In this document: piece after piece, positions 9,294-19,279 of the stretch
Layout of the letters: every line of letters starts with the position of its first letter
Position numbering within the stretch: position 1 is the first letter of the stretch
Assembly (NCBI GenBank): GCA_021770065.1
Contig: JAETRR010000014.1
Coordinates: forward strand, 1-64,000
DNA: 64,000 nucleotides
Source: Lachnoclostridium sp.
Lineage (GTDB): Bacteria; Bacillota; Clostridia; Lachnospirales; Lachnospiraceae
Direction: 5' to 3'
Program-made: the position numbers and the translations under genes
Notes under the pieces: generated by a model
What the model saw: only the letters and a program-made list of their open reading frames with translations
Databases searched by the model: none
What the model was told of the DNA's origin: nothing

Positions 9294-10388
9294 ATGGCAA
9301 CAGTAAAATTAAACAATATTAATAAAATTTATGAAAATGGAGTACAGGCGGTATTTGATTTCAATCTGGAAATCAGAGACAGGGAGTTTATCGTGTTTGT
9401 AGGGCCCAGCGGCTGCGGGAAGACAACAACCCTGCGTATGATTGCCGGCCTGGAGGAGATAAGTTCCGGAGAACTGTGGATTGACAATGAGCTGGTAAAC
9501 CGTGTGGAGGCAAAGAACCGGAATATTGCCATGGTATTCCAGAATTATGCGTTATATCCTCATATGAGCGTGTATCAGAACCTTTCCTTTTCACTGGAAA
9601 ACAAGAAAGTCGATAAAGAAACCATTGACAAAAAGGTCCGTGAGGCGGCTGCAGTCCTGGGAATTGAGGCATATCTGGACCGGAAGCCCAAGGCTCTTTC
9701 CGGCGGACAGCGGCAGCGTGTGGCGCTGGGCAGGGCCATTGTCCGGGATGCCAAGGTATTTCTGATGGACGAACCTCTTTCCAATCTGGATGCAAAGCTG
9801 CGTGTGCAGATGCGCACAGAGCTGATCCGCCTGCATAAGAGCATCGGAGCCACAACCATTTACGTGACTCATGATCAGACAGAAGCCATGACCATGGCGG
9901 ACCGCATTGTAGTGATGAACAACGGTTATGTGCAGCAGGTGGGTACGCCGGAAGAGATCTATGAGAACCCGGCCAATATCTTTGTGGCAGGCTTTCTGGG
10001 AAGTCCTCAGATTAATTTTTTCAAAGGGCGGTATGAAAAGGGTGCTTTTGTAATGGAAAACGGAGTGAAGGTTTCCCTTTTAAAGGAACAGCAGGAAGCT
10101 TTGGAAAGCCGGAAAGATTCGGAAATTGTACTGGGTGTGAGACCGGAAGACATTTACCTGGAAAAAGACCCGGCGGAAAAAAATGACGAAGAGACTTTTG
10201 AGTACCGCATAGAAGTAAAGGAAATGCTGGGACATGAATATGTGCTGTACGGCAATATCAAGGGAGCGGAATGCACCATGCGCACTTCGCTGAACGCTTT
10301 CGGCCGGGGAGAGGAGACGCTCCGGATACGCTTTGACAGGAATAAATGCCATGCATTTGACAGAAAAACAGAGGAGAGGATTTTCTGA
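9294..10388 (+). CDS. Sugar ABC transporter ATPase (MsmX/UgpC/MalK type)
   Basis: The 364-residue ATPase has Walker [10 protein letters not shown] (about residue 38), Q-loop, signature [15 protein letters not shown] (near 135), Walker [17 protein letters not shown], and H-loop [11 protein letters not shown]-terminal MOBE/TOBE regulatory region follows (from about 235). Firmicute sugar importers often share one distant MsmX, so a dedicated ATPase inside the operon shows a self-contained importer. The stop codon overlaps the next ATG by one base (TGATG), implying coupling. Confidence 0.94.
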   Translation: MATVKLNNINKIYENGVQAVFDFNLEIRDREFIVFVGPSGCGKTTTLRMIAGLEEISSGELWIDNELVNRVEAKNRNIAMVFQNYALYPHMSVYQNLSFSLENKKVDKETIDKKVREAAAVLGIEAYLDRKPKALSGGQRQRVALGRAIVRDAKVFLMDEPLSNLDAKLRVQMRTELIRLHKSIGATTIYVTHDQTEAMTMADRIVVMNNGYVQQVGTPEEIYENPANIFVAGFLGSPQINFFKGRYEKGAFVMENGVKVSLLKEQQEALESRKDSEIVLGVRPEDIYLEKDPAEKNDEETFEYRIEVKEMLGHEYVLYGNIKGAECTMRTSLNAFGRGEETLRIRFDRNKCHAFDRKTEERIF

Positions 10389-11470
10389 TGGAGTTAAAAA
10401 GATTTCATCCGGTGAGCGAGGCGGTGGTTCCGGTAACGGACTGCCCCCGGCCGCGTTTTCCGGTGATTGATTTTCATACCCACTGCGGAAAAATGCTTCT
10501 GGGGGAAAATTATGCGTCTTTGTATGACACAAAAGAGTATGCGTGTGAACTTTTAAAACACGGTGTGGTGAAGGCGGTAAATCTGGACGGCCTCTACGGA
10601 AGTGATTTGGATGAGATGAACCGGAAGCTTAGAGGCTGGGAGCAGACTTTTTTGAATTTTATGTGGGTGGATATGGAGCATTTTGAAGAGCCGGATTTTC
10701 CGTCCAGGGCCCGGGAACAGATTCTGGAATGTCACAAAAAGGGCTGCTGCGGAATTAAAATGTGGAAGGATCTGACTTTATACAGGAAGGACCGTGAAGG
10801 CCGGCCTATACGCACCGACGATCCCAGGCTGGATGCCGTCTATGAGACGGCGGCAGAACTGGGGATTCCTGTGCTGATGCATATCGGAGATCCGACGGCA
10901 TTTTTTAAGCCGAAGGATGAGAGAAATGAGCGCTATGAAGAGCTGGATGCAAATCCGGACTGGGATTTTTCGGATGCAGAACGGTTCCCCCGATTTGAGA
11001 CATTGATGGAGATGCAGGAAAATACCATACGCAGTCATCCGGATACGGTCTTTGTCATTGCCCATGTAGGCAGCTATGCAGAGAATCTGGGCTGGGTGGG
11101 GGAACAGCTTTCAAAGTATCCCAATCTCTATGTGGATATTGCGGCACGGCTTGCGGAGCTGGGACGGGTGCCTTACAGCGCCAGGCGTTTTTTTACTGCA
11201 TATCAGGACAGAATTCTGTTTGGGACAGACTCCACGCCCGTAACGCTGGGATCCCATCCGGTTTATTACCGGTGCCTGGAGACAGAGGACGAATATTTTT
11301 CGTATGAGCCGGACGGCGAGATCCCGGGCCAGGGGCGCTGGGCTATCTACGGACTTTTTCTGGAAGATGAGGTTTTGAAAAAGGTGTATTACAAAAATGC
11401 CTGCCGGCTGCTGCATCTGGATGAGGAAGCTTTTGAGGAGGAATTTTATGGGTTATTTTCTGAGTGTTGA
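10388..11470 (+). CDS. Amidohydrolase-2 family metal-dependent hydrolase
   Basis: The 360-residue TIM-barrel hydrolase has the HxH metal motif in VIDFHTHCGK (near residue 28), GIKMWKDL, a metal His in VLMHIGDP (about 163), another in VFVIAHVGSY, and the distal Asp in ILFGTDSTP. The family includes lactonases, decarboxylases and hydrolases, so the chemistry is not fixed by sequence. Its position between the ABC ATPase and a BadF-type kinase, with overlaps on both sides, suggests it processes an unusual glycoside aglycone, a lactone or a deacylated sugar produced by the GH4 enzyme. The ATG overlaps the upstream stop. Confidence 0.8.
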   Translation: MELKRFHPVSEAVVPVTDCPRPRFPVIDFHTHCGKMLLGENYASLYDTKEYACELLKHGVVKAVNLDGLYGSDLDEMNRKLRGWEQTFLNFMWVDMEHFEEPDFPSRAREQILECHKKGCCGIKMWKDLTLYRKDREGRPIRTDDPRLDAVYETAAELGIPVLMHIGDPTAFFKPKDERNERYEELDANPDWDFSDAERFPRFETLMEMQENTIRSHPDTVFVIAHVGSYAENLGWVGEQLSKYPNLYVDIAARLAELGRVPYSARRFFTAYQDRILFGTDSTPVTLGSHPVYYRCLETEDEYFSYEPDGEIPGQGRWAIYGLFLEDEVLKKVYYKNACRLLHLDEEAFEEEFYGLFSEC

Positions 11471-12416
11471 CTGTGGGGGGACAAAAACAGCTTTTCTGCT
11501 CTGTGACGAGAAGGGCAGGAAAAAAGAGTATTGCGTGCTGGGACCTGCGAATTACATGGTCAACGGTGTGAAATGCGTTATGGATATTTTAAAGGACGGC
11601 GTGGAGCGTGTCTGCGCCCAGGCCGGGATCGGCAGGGAGGAGATTAGGGCAGGTTTTATTGCCATAGCGGGGTTCGGGGATATTCCGGAGGATGTGCCGG
11701 GACTGACCCGGAAGACTGAAGAACTGTTTCCGGGGCTCTGTCTGGTTCTGGGCAATGACACGGAGAATGCCATGGCAGGTTCCCTGCTTCTGGAGCAGGG
11801 CATCCATGTGATTGCCGGCACGGGCTCTATCGGCCTTGGACGTGACAGAGACGGGGTGCAGGTGCGCAGCGGCGGCTGGCATCATCTCTTCGGAGGAGAT
11901 GAGGGAAGCGCTTACTGGATCGGGTGCCGTCTGATTCAGCATTTTACAAAACAGGCGGACGGACGGGAGGCAGAAAGCAGGCTCTATACTTATCTGATGG
12001 AAACTTATCGGCTCAAAAACGCCGAGGCAGTCCTTGATCTGGTCATTGGAAAATGGGAGGGCCGGCGTGAGAAAATTGCGTCTCTGTCCGTACACGCTTA
12101 TGAGCTGGCAAAACAGGGAGATGCCTGTGCCCGGGAGATTTTTGAGGAGGCGGCCTTTGAGCTTTCACTGATTGTGCGGAGTATTTATACACAGGGGAAT
12201 TTTGACGCACCTCTTAAAATTTCATATTCGGGAGGCGTGTTTAAGGCCATGGAATATCTGCGTCCGGCTCTTGATGAGTCCCTTTCGGACATTCCTCACA
12301 GAATTCTGGAGCCGCAGCTCTCTCCGGCGGCAGGGGGGATTCTGCTGGCCCTCAGGGCGGCGGGAGAGGAGCTTAATGAGGAGCGGCTGTCAAACCTTGG
12401 GAAGTGCGGAGTATAA
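11448..12416 (+). CDS. BadF/BadG/BcrA/BcrD ATPase family kinase (N-acetylglucosamine kinase-like)
   Basis: The 322-residue ASKHA-fold protein has phosphate-1 motif SVDCGGTKTAFLL (residues 5-17), a second glycine motif VIAGTGSIGLG near 123, and GGDEGSAYWIG, typical of the sugar-kinase members of this family rather than the radical-enzyme activators, since no Cys pair is apparent. It probably phosphorylates the sugar released in the pathway with ATP. The start at 11448 follows GAGGAGG and lies inside the amidohydrolase gene (23-base overlap), so the two are translationally coupled. Confidence 0.83.
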   Translation: MGYFLSVDCGGTKTAFLLCDEKGRKKEYCVLGPANYMVNGVKCVMDILKDGVERVCAQAGIGREEIRAGFIAIAGFGDIPEDVPGLTRKTEELFPGLCLVLGNDTENAMAGSLLLEQGIHVIAGTGSIGLGRDRDGVQVRSGGWHHLFGGDEGSAYWIGCRLIQHFTKQADGREAESRLYTYLMETYRLKNAEAVLDLVIGKWEGRREKIASLSVHAYELAKQGDACAREIFEEAAFELSLIVRSIYTQGNFDAPLKISYSGGVFKAMEYLRPALDESLSDIPHRILEPQLSPAAGGILLALRAAGEELNEERLSNLGKCGV

Positions 12417-12425
12417 AAAGCACTT

Positions 12426-13829
12426 ATGATACAAAGATATAAAAATAAATTTATCGGCAGCAGGGCTTTTTACATACAGATACTGGGAATTGCAGTGCCG
12501 ATTATGGTTCAGAATGGGATTACTAATTTTGCTGGCCTTCTGGATAATATCATGGTGGGGCAGCTCGGTACGGAGCAGATGTCGGGGGTCTCCATTGTAA
12601 ATCAGTTAATATTTGTATATAATCTGTGTGTTTTCGGGGGCATGGCAGGGGCAGGCATGTTTACGGCCCAGTATTTCGGGCTGGGGGACAATGAGGGTAT
12701 CCGGCATACTTTCCGGTATAAAATCTGGCTGGGGCTGTCAGTAACCTTAATTACCCTCTGCATTTTTCTTCTGTGGGGAGATAAGCTGATAGGGCTTTAT
12801 CTGAACGGAAGTGCCGGAAGGGAAGAACTGCGGACGGTTCTTTACTGTGGTATGGATTATCTGCGGATCATCCTGTCCGGCCTGCCGCCCTTTGTGCTTC
12901 TGCAGGTGTATGCAAGCACTTTGAGGGCCTGCGGCGAGACGACGGTGCCTATGCGCGCAGGTGTGACGGCAGTGCTGGTGAACCTTGCTCTGAATTATCT
13001 GCTTATTTTCGGAAAACTGGGCTTTCCCTGTCTGGGAGTCAGGGGTGCGGCCATTGCCACCGTGCTGTCCCGATATGTGGAGTTTTTTTCGGTAGCAGTC
13101 TGGACACACAGACATGAGGAACAGAATCCTTATATTGTGGGTATCTATCAGACTTTAAAAGTCCCGGCCACGCTGGCAAAAAGATATTTTGTGAAGGGGA
13201 TTCCTCTGCTTATCAATGAAGGGCTTTGGTCCGGAGGAACGGCTGTGGTAGCACAGTGCTATTCTCTGAGGGGACTGGCTGTAGTGGCAGGGCTGAATAT
13301 TGCCAATACCATTCATGACCTGTTCAATGTATCCTTCCAGGCTCTGGGTGAGTCGGTGGCGATTATTGTAGGACAGATGCTGGGAGCCGGGAAAATGAGG
13401 GAGGCACGGGATACGGATAACAAAATGATTGCCTTTGCCGTGCTTTCCAGTTTTGGTGTTGCCCTGATAATGCTGGTGATTGCGCCTCTGTTTCCGCGGA
13501 TTTACAGGACGGATGCACAGGTGCGCGCCGCGGCGGCGGGCTTTATTGCCGTCCAGGCAGTATTTCTGCCTCAGAATGCATTTCTTAATACAATCTATTT
13601 TACTTTACAGGCGGGAGGAAAGACAGGCATCACTTTTATATACGACTGTGTGTGTATCTGGGGAATCAGCGTTCCGCTGGCTTTTGTGCTGAGCCGTTAT
13701 ACCGGACTGGATGCGCGTGTGATTTATGCGCTTGTAGAAGCAGGAGAATGGTCGAAATGTGTTTTGGGATTTATTATGGTGAAAAAGGGGGTCTGGCTGC
13801 AGAATATTATTTCAGACACACAGACATAA
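12426..13829 (+). CDS. MATE family multidrug/sodium-type exporter
   Basis: The 467-residue membrane protein of the MATE superfamily (NorM/DinF-like) has about 12 predicted transmembrane segments. It has the two-half pattern: ILGIAVPIMVQNGITNFAGLLDNIMVGQLG at the start and FVKGIPLLINEGLWSGGTAVV at the start of the second half (given here only as landmarks near residues 18 and 255). It exports cationic drugs or metabolites using an ion gradient. It starts nine bases after the kinase gene without a clear promoter, so it may ride on the sugar operon, although its link to sugar use is unclear. Confidence 0.9.
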   Translation: MIQRYKNKFIGSRAFYIQILGIAVPIMVQNGITNFAGLLDNIMVGQLGTEQMSGVSIVNQLIFVYNLCVFGGMAGAGMFTAQYFGLGDNEGIRHTFRYKIWLGLSVTLITLCIFLLWGDKLIGLYLNGSAGREELRTVLYCGMDYLRIILSGLPPFVLLQVYASTLRACGETTVPMRAGVTAVLVNLALNYLLIFGKLGFPCLGVRGAAIATVLSRYVEFFSVAVWTHRHEEQNPYIVGIYQTLKVPATLAKRYFVKGIPLLINEGLWSGGTAVVAQCYSLRGLAVVAGLNIANTIHDLFNVSFQALGESVAIIVGQMLGAGKMREARDTDNKMIAFAVLSSFGVALIMLVIAPLFPRIYRTDAQVRAAAAGFIAVQAVFLPQNAFLNTIYFTLQAGGKTGITFIYDCVCIWGISVPLAFVLSRYTGLDARVIYALVEAGEWSKCVLGFIMVKKGVWLQNIISDTQT

Positions 13830-13833
13830 AAGA

Positions 13834-13882
13834 AAACCGGTTTGGAAAAGGAGCTGGAAAAGCCCTTTTTCCAAACCGGTTT
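13834..13882. terminator. Bidirectional intrinsic terminator between MATE gene and uppP
   Basis: AAACCGGTTTGGAAAAG and CTTTTTCCAAACCGGTTT form a long stem between convergent genes, with T/A runs on both sides. Confidence 0.82.
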
Positions 13883-13910
13883 GTCTGCCGTTACGGCTTT
13901 TCCTTCCCGG

Positions 13911-14735
13911 TTACCCAAGAAGCAGGAAATAAGCAAGTACCAGAATACCGAGAACAATCCGGTAATAACCGAAGGCTTTGAAATCATTTTTGCGGATGTA
14001 ACCCATTAGGAAACGGATTGCCAGAATGGAGATTACAAAGGCCGTTACCATGCCTGCCGCCAGAATGCCGATCTCTGTTCCGGTGAAATGAAACCCGAAC
14101 TTCACAAGCTTTAAGAGGCTTGCCCCGAACATTACGGGGATTCCGAGGAAGAAGCTGAATTCCGCAGCTACCGGACGGGAAAGACCTAAAAGCATGGCTC
14201 CTAAGATTGTGGCGCCGGAACGGGAGGTTCCCGGAATAAGGGCCAGAACCTGGAAGGCACCGATGAAAAAGGCCATGGAGAAGCTCAACTGCCGGAAATT
14301 CCGGACCACAGGCTTCCGGCCCCGGTTCCGGTTTTCAATCACAATAAAGAGAACGCCGTAGACGATCAGCGTAACGGCCACGGTCTGGTAATTATAGAAC
14401 ATGGCGTCGATTTTGTCGTCAAAGGGGATTCCGATGAGAGCGGCCGGGAGTACGGCGGCCAGGACTTTAAACCATAGAGACCAGGTCTCTTTTTTGATCC
14501 ACCCGTTTTTCGGGGAGGTAAAAGGCCAGAGCTTTCCGAAGTAGAGGACAACCACTGCCAGGATTGCTCCAAGCTGGATCACCACCCGGAACATTTCCAT
14601 AAATTCCTCGCTTACATTCAGATGTACCAGTTCCTCAATCAGAATCATATGTCCGGTGCTGCTGATGGGAAGCCATTCGGTGATACCCTCTACAACTCCC
14701 AGAAGAAGCACTTTCAGCCATTCAAAAATATCCAT
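13911..14735 (-). CDS. uppP: Undecaprenyl-diphosphatase UppP/BacA
   Basis: The 274-residue polytopic membrane enzyme dephosphorylates undecaprenyl pyrophosphate to regenerate the lipid carrier for peptidoglycan, and raises bacitracin tolerance. Both signature motifs are present: [18 protein letters not shown] (residues 14-31, with the catalytic Glu) and [12 protein letters not shown] (about 167-178). Eight or so hydrophobic segments match the family, and length is normal. An AGGAGG ribosome site precedes the ATG. The leader carries a long palindrome at 14761-14854. Confidence 0.96.
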   Translation of the reverse strand: MDIFEWLKVLLLGVVEGITEWLPISSTGHMILIEELVHLNVSEEFMEMFRVVIQLGAILAVVVLYFGKLWPFTSPKNGWIKKETWSLWFKVLAAVLPAALIGIPFDDKIDAMFYNYQTVAVTLIVYGVLFIVIENRNRGRKPVVRNFRQLSFSMAFFIGAFQVLALIPGTSRSGATILGAMLLGLSRPVAAEFSFFLGIPVMFGASLLKLVKFGFHFTGTEIGILAAGMVTAFVISILAIRFLMGYIRKNDFKAFGYYRIVLGILVLAYFLLLG

Positions 14736-14760
14736 TTTTAAACCTCCTGATTTTAGTTCC

Positions 14761-14854
14761 GTAACATCCCTCCCAGTACACTTTAGCCTAAATCAATTTC
14801 CAGTCACAAAAACATGTGCCTGTAAATTGATTTGTGCACTGAGAGGGATGTTAC
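14761..14854. repeat. Long imperfect inverted repeat in the uppP leader
   Basis: GTAACATCCCTC begins the left arm and GAGGGATGTTAC ends the right. Pairing resumes over AAATCAATTT and AAATTGATTT, with matching CAG and CAC blocks. It lies upstream of uppP on its leader side and could be a structured 5' region or a small MITE-like insertion. It does not share the core of the other palindromes in the window. Confidence 0.6.
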
Positions 14855-15038
14855 TGTCACGACTTTATTAGTATACCACACCCGGATATAAAGTCAACGA
14901 ACACTATCCGGCACTGAAACAAAGGACAGGGAGGGGCTCCCGGCAAAATATCATACCGTTTAGGGCAGTCCGCCGTCCGTTCTGTAAAATAAAACGAAAA
15001 TTTATGCATGATATCTTCAATTTTATTCATTTTTTCTC

Positions 15039-15066
15039 TTGTATTTTTCAAAATTAATGCTAAAAT
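15039..15066 (+). promoter_or_regulatory. Candidate promoter of the amino acid transporter
   Basis: TTGTAT and TAAAAT with 16-base spacing, about 95 bases before the binding-protein start. The region 14855-15162 is otherwise AT-rich with no gene seen. Confidence 0.4.
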
Positions 15067-15162
15067 GTTGGATAGGCTTAATAAGTATGGAATATTTATG
15101 GCCTGGATTATGGAAGCGGACGCTTTCATTATAACTTATTATTAAGTTTGGGAGGAAAGAAC

Positions 15163-16032
15163 ATGAAAAAATTAATCGCAGTATTATTGGCAGGTGCAAT
15201 GTGTGCTTCACTGGCAGCCTGCGGATCTAAGGCAGAAGAGCCTGCGGCTGCTCCGGCAGAGACCGAAGCTCCTGCAGAGACAGAGGCGCCGGCTGAGGAT
15301 GCGGCTGCTCCGGAGGAAGACGCAGAAGCAGCAGGCGGCGAGGCATCCGGTGAGTTCACTACCGTGACAGAAGGCGTGCTGACTATGGGAACCAATGCAA
15401 CGTTTCCGCCGTATGAATTCTATGACGGGGACGATATCGTGGGAATCGATGCAGAGATCGCACAGCTCCTGGCAGATAAGCTTGGACTGACCCTGGATAT
15501 CCAGGATATGGACTTTACGGCTATTGTAACCTCTGTTCAGACAGGCAAGGTTGATATCGGTCTGGCCGGTATGACCGTGACTGAGGAGAGACTTGAAAAT
15601 GTAAACTTTACCGATTCTTATGCAACCGGCGTACAGGTTATTATCGTGAAAGAGGATTCTGATATCGCATCTGTAGACGATCTGGAGGGTAAGCTGATTG
15701 GCGTACAGGAAGGAACAACCGGACACACCTACTGCTCCGATGATTACGGCGAGGAGAATGTAGTAGCTTATGCTAACGGCGCTACTGCCGTACAGAATCT
15801 GGTATCCGGCAGCGTGGACTGCGTGGTAATCGATCAGCAGCCTGCCATCAGCTTTGTAGAAGCAAATGAGGGTCTGAAGATTCTGGATACGGAATACGTG
15901 ATTGAGGATTATGCAGCAGCCGTTTCCAAGGATAATGAAGGTTTGTTGAATGCACTGAATGCTGCTTTGAAGGAACTGATTGCGGACGGTTCTATACAGG
16001 AGATCCTGGATAAGTACATTAAGGCAGAATAA
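15163..16032 (+). CDS. Polar amino acid ABC transporter substrate-binding lipoprotein
   Basis: The 289-residue family 3 solute-binding protein (glutamine/cystine/His/Arg class) has a signal peptide and lipobox (MCASLAACGSK), then an unusually long Ala/Glu/Pro-rich tether (about residues 24-65) before the binding domain. The domain starts VLTMGTNATFPPYEFYDGDD and includes DIGLAGMTVTEERLENVNFT, typical of this family. It delivers an amino acid to the permease/ATPase pair that follows. The start at 15163 follows GGGAGG. Confidence 0.94.
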   Translation: MKKLIAVLLAGAMCASLAACGSKAEEPAAAPAETEAPAETEAPAEDAAAPEEDAEAAGGEASGEFTTVTEGVLTMGTNATFPPYEFYDGDDIVGIDAEIAQLLADKLGLTLDIQDMDFTAIVTSVQTGKVDIGLAGMTVTEERLENVNFTDSYATGVQVIIVKEDSDIASVDDLEGKLIGVQEGTTGHTYCSDDYGEENVVAYANGATAVQNLVSGSVDCVVIDQQPAISFVEANEGLKILDTEYVIEDYAAAVSKDNEGLLNALNAALKELIADGSIQEILDKYIKAE

Positions 16033-16101
16033 ACATGCCGGTTTTGACCGGACGATATATCCGGGCGAAGACATGAAGTTTACATAGAAAAGCGAACATC
16101 A

Positions 16102-16135
16102 GAGGATGTCTCAGATGGGGACATCCTCTTTTTTT
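16102..16135 (+). terminator. Intrinsic (partial) terminator after the binding-protein gene
   Basis: GAGGATGTC and GACATCCTC are followed by seven T. It sits inside the transporter operon, so it probably reduces rather than stops read-through, favouring excess binding protein. Confidence 0.75.
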
Positions 16136-16219
16136 CACAGGCCTGCAAAGAAGAAGCCGCCTCGTTAAAGAGGCGGGCAGGCTGCACAGTGAGATACGGA
16201 GAGGGGGATAACGGGCGGC

Positions 16220-16937
16220 GTGGAAGCTTGGCTGGAAAATTTGCGGAAGGGTTTTTATCAGACCTTTATCTTGAAAGACAATTATATGTATTTTGTGAAG
16301 GGCATACGGATTACCCTGCTGGTGACAGTGCTTGCATTGATTCTGGGTGTGGTTCTCGGCGTACTGGTAGCGATTATCCGATCCGCCCACGATCAGCAGC
16401 CGGTGAAAAAACGGGGTATTGTACTGCGGATCTTAAATGTAATCTGTAAGGTTTATCTGACGGTAATCCGCGGAACTCCCATGATGGTACAGCTCCTTAT
16501 TATGTGGTTTGTAATCTGGGCGGGCGCGAGGGCTACGGACGGTAATCTCATCCGTTGTGCGGTGATTTCCTTCGGAATTAATTCCGGCGCTTATGTGGCC
16601 GAGATTGTCCGTTCCGGTATTATGTCCATTGATAAGGGACAGATGGAGGCCGGACGTTCCCTGGGCCTTAATTATGTGAGTACCATGCGTTTTGTGATTA
16701 TTCCCCAGGCGTTTAAAAATGTGCTTCCGGCTCTGGGAAATGAGCTGATTACCCTTTTAAAGGAGACATCTATTGTAACGGTAATTGGTCTTAAGGATCT
16801 GACCAAAGGCGCCATGATTGTTCAGGCAAATACTTACCAGGCGTTCGTGCCGTTTATTGCCATTGCGCTGATATATCTTTTGCTTGTGCTGCTTTTAAGC
16901 TGGCTGCTGGGAAAGATGGAGAGGAGGTTAAGACAGA

Positions 16938-16951
<14 letters not shown>
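16220..16951 (+). CDS. Polar amino acid ABC transporter permease
   Basis: The 243-residue HisM/GlnP-type permease has five or so transmembrane segments. It has [17 protein letters not shown] (near residue 86) and the EAA loop [22 protein letters not shown] (around 150), which docks the ATPase. It starts with GTG at 16220 behind GAGGGGG. Its end overlaps the ATPase gene by 14 bases, indicating co-translation. Confidence 0.93.
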
Positions 16952-17660
<709 letters not shown>

Positions 17661-17676
17661 TTTTTAACAATTATGG

Positions 17677-17706
17677 GCGTCTGTGTGGACAGGCGCTCTT
17701 TTTTTT
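17677..17706 (+). terminator. Intrinsic terminator after the amino acid transporter operon
   Basis: GCGTCTGT and ACAGGCGC (one G-T wobble) are followed by a run of eight or more T. Confidence 0.82.
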
Positions 17707-17778
17707 ATTATACTGGATTTATAAACGCTTCATTGCATTTTTATGAAATCGTAAGGCAGCTTTAAACAGGCCGGATTC

Positions 17779-17796
17779 GTTACTGTGAACAGTAAC
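17779..17796. promoter_or_regulatory. Perfect palindrome upstream of galK (possible operator)
   Basis: GTTACTGTGAACAGTAAC is an 18-base perfect palindrome about 50 bases before the galK start. It could bind a GalR/LacI-type dimer or form a short hairpin; no second copy was noticed. Confidence 0.45.
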
Positions 17797-17846
17797 ATGA
17801 GAAGAATATGGAGCGGAAAATTTTAGGAGAGCGGGAGGTTTTTCAG

Positions 17847-19010
17847 ATGAAAGATCAAGTAGTAAAGAAATTTGCGGAGCTGTTCGGAGGAGAGGGTGAT
17901 ATCCGTACTTACTTTGCGCCAGGGCGGGTGAACCTGATTGGCGAGCATACGGACTACAACGGCGGCCATGTATTTCCCTGCGCATTAACAATGGGAACTT
18001 ATGCGGCAGCCAGGAAGCGTGAGGATCGTGTACTTCGGTTTTATTCCATGAATTTTGAGAAAGAGGGCGTGATTGAAACGAGCCTGGATGATCTGGTGTG
18101 CCGGGATGAGGCAGGATGGACCAATTATCCCAAGGGAGTGGTATGGGCCTTTGGAGAGAAAGGGTATCCGGTTCCCTCCGGTATGGATATTGTGATCTTC
18201 GGGGATATTCCCAATGGATCAGGGCTTTCTTCTTCCGCGTCTCTGGAGGTACTGATTGGCGTGATTCTGCGCGATTTCTTTGGTTTTGAGGTAAGCCAGG
18301 TGGAGATTGCACAGATTGGACAGTACTCTGAAAATAATTTTAACGGTATGAACTGCGGTATCATGGATCAGTTTGCCAGCGCTATGGGGAAAAAGGACTG
18401 CGCGATTTTCCTTAATACGGCGGATCTCTCCTATGAATATGCATCAGTGAAGCTGGAGCATGCCCGGATTGTCATTGCCAACAGCAATGTAAAGCACAGT
18501 CTGGTGGGCTCTGAGTACAATGTGCGCCGGCAGCAGTGTGAATCGGCTTTGAAGCAGCTTCAGAGCGTGGTTTCTATTGAAGCCCTGGGCGATCTGGATA
18601 TAGAGGGCTTTGAGACACATAAAGCGGCGATCACCGATCCGGTAGAGCAGAGACGGGCAAAGCATGCGGTGTATGAGAATCAGAGGACGCTGGATGCGGT
18701 GAAGGCGTTGAAGGAAAATGACATTGCCGCCTTTGGAAAGCTGATGAATGCTTCCCACGTGTCACTGCGGGACGACTATGAGGTATCCTGCCCGGAGATG
18801 GATATTCTGGCGGAGGAAGCCTGGAAGGTTCCCGGTGTGCTCGGTTCCCGTATGACGGGCGGCGGCTTTGGAGGCTGTACGGTCAGCATTGTGGAGAATG
18901 ATCAGGTGGATGCTTTTATTGAAACAGTGGGTTCTGCCTATGAGAAACGAACGGGAATTAAGGCGGATTTCTATGTGGTGGACATCGGACAGGGGGCAGG
19001 AGCGCTGTAG
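17847..19010 (+). CDS. galK: Galactokinase
   Basis: The 387-residue GHMP kinase phosphorylates alpha-D-galactose to galactose-1-phosphate in the Leloir pathway. It has the galactokinase signature GRVNLIGEHTDYNGGHVFPC (about residues 25-44), the GHMP ATP motif GSGLSSSASLEVL (about 122-134), the catalytic region CGIMDQFASAMG, and the C-terminal motif MTGGGFGGCTVSIV. The start at 17847 is backed by GGGAGG; an in-frame ATG 39 bases upstream has no such site. No galT or galE is adjacent, so it appears monocistronic here. It could use galactose from the GH4 operon, though that link is inference. Confidence 0.95.
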   Translation: MKDQVVKKFAELFGGEGDIRTYFAPGRVNLIGEHTDYNGGHVFPCALTMGTYAAARKREDRVLRFYSMNFEKEGVIETSLDDLVCRDEAGWTNYPKGVVWAFGEKGYPVPSGMDIVIFGDIPNGSGLSSSASLEVLIGVILRDFFGFEVSQVEIAQIGQYSENNFNGMNCGIMDQFASAMGKKDCAIFLNTADLSYEYASVKLEHARIVIANSNVKHSLVGSEYNVRRQQCESALKQLQSVVSIEALGDLDIEGFETHKAAITDPVEQRRAKHAVYENQRTLDAVKALKENDIAAFGKLMNASHVSLRDDYEVSCPEMDILAEEAWKVPGVLGSRMTGGGFGGCTVSIVENDQVDAFIETVGSAYEKRTGIKADFYVVDIGQGAGAL

Positions 19011-19236
19011 AAATACTGCGGCCTTAGTGATGAATGTGCTGTTAAATCAAGCTTTGAAGGGATTTTGACTTTCTTTCGGCTTTCGTAAGAATTTCTTAAT
19101 TTACTTTATTCTTTTTTTAGAAGCTGGACATAGATTGGTCACAATTCTTTGTTATATTAAGAATGTAGCAAGAACACATATCAGTATTTCATTCATAACA
19201 CTCGGGGGTACCCGAAAGGGTGCCCCCACTCCCTCG
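19011..19236. other. Intergenic region with a GC hairpin, left edge of the decayed element
   Basis: No gene was found between galK and the direct repeat. The stretch is AT-rich except for a perfect 10-bp stem GGGGGTACCC-GAAA-GGGTGCCCCC (19204-19227, one wobble), which lacks a T-run and lies directly before the repeat. Confidence 0.5.
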
Positions 19237-19257
19237 AAATTTACGACATTTCAGAGA
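19237..19257. repeat. Direct repeat (putative attachment site, left copy)
   Basis: AAATTTACGACATTTCAGAGA; the 18-base TTTACGACATTTCAGAGA recurs exactly at 20322-20339. The two copies bracket fragments of an integrase and accessory genes, which suggests remnant att sites of an integrated element. Confidence 0.55.
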
Positions 19258-19279
19258 AAATTAAAAAAGTTTTTGTGAA

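Noticed and set aside
12426-13829. Assigning the MATE exporter to the sugar pathway
   Set aside because: Only its close spacing links it; no promoter or functional evidence ties an efflux pump to glycoside use.
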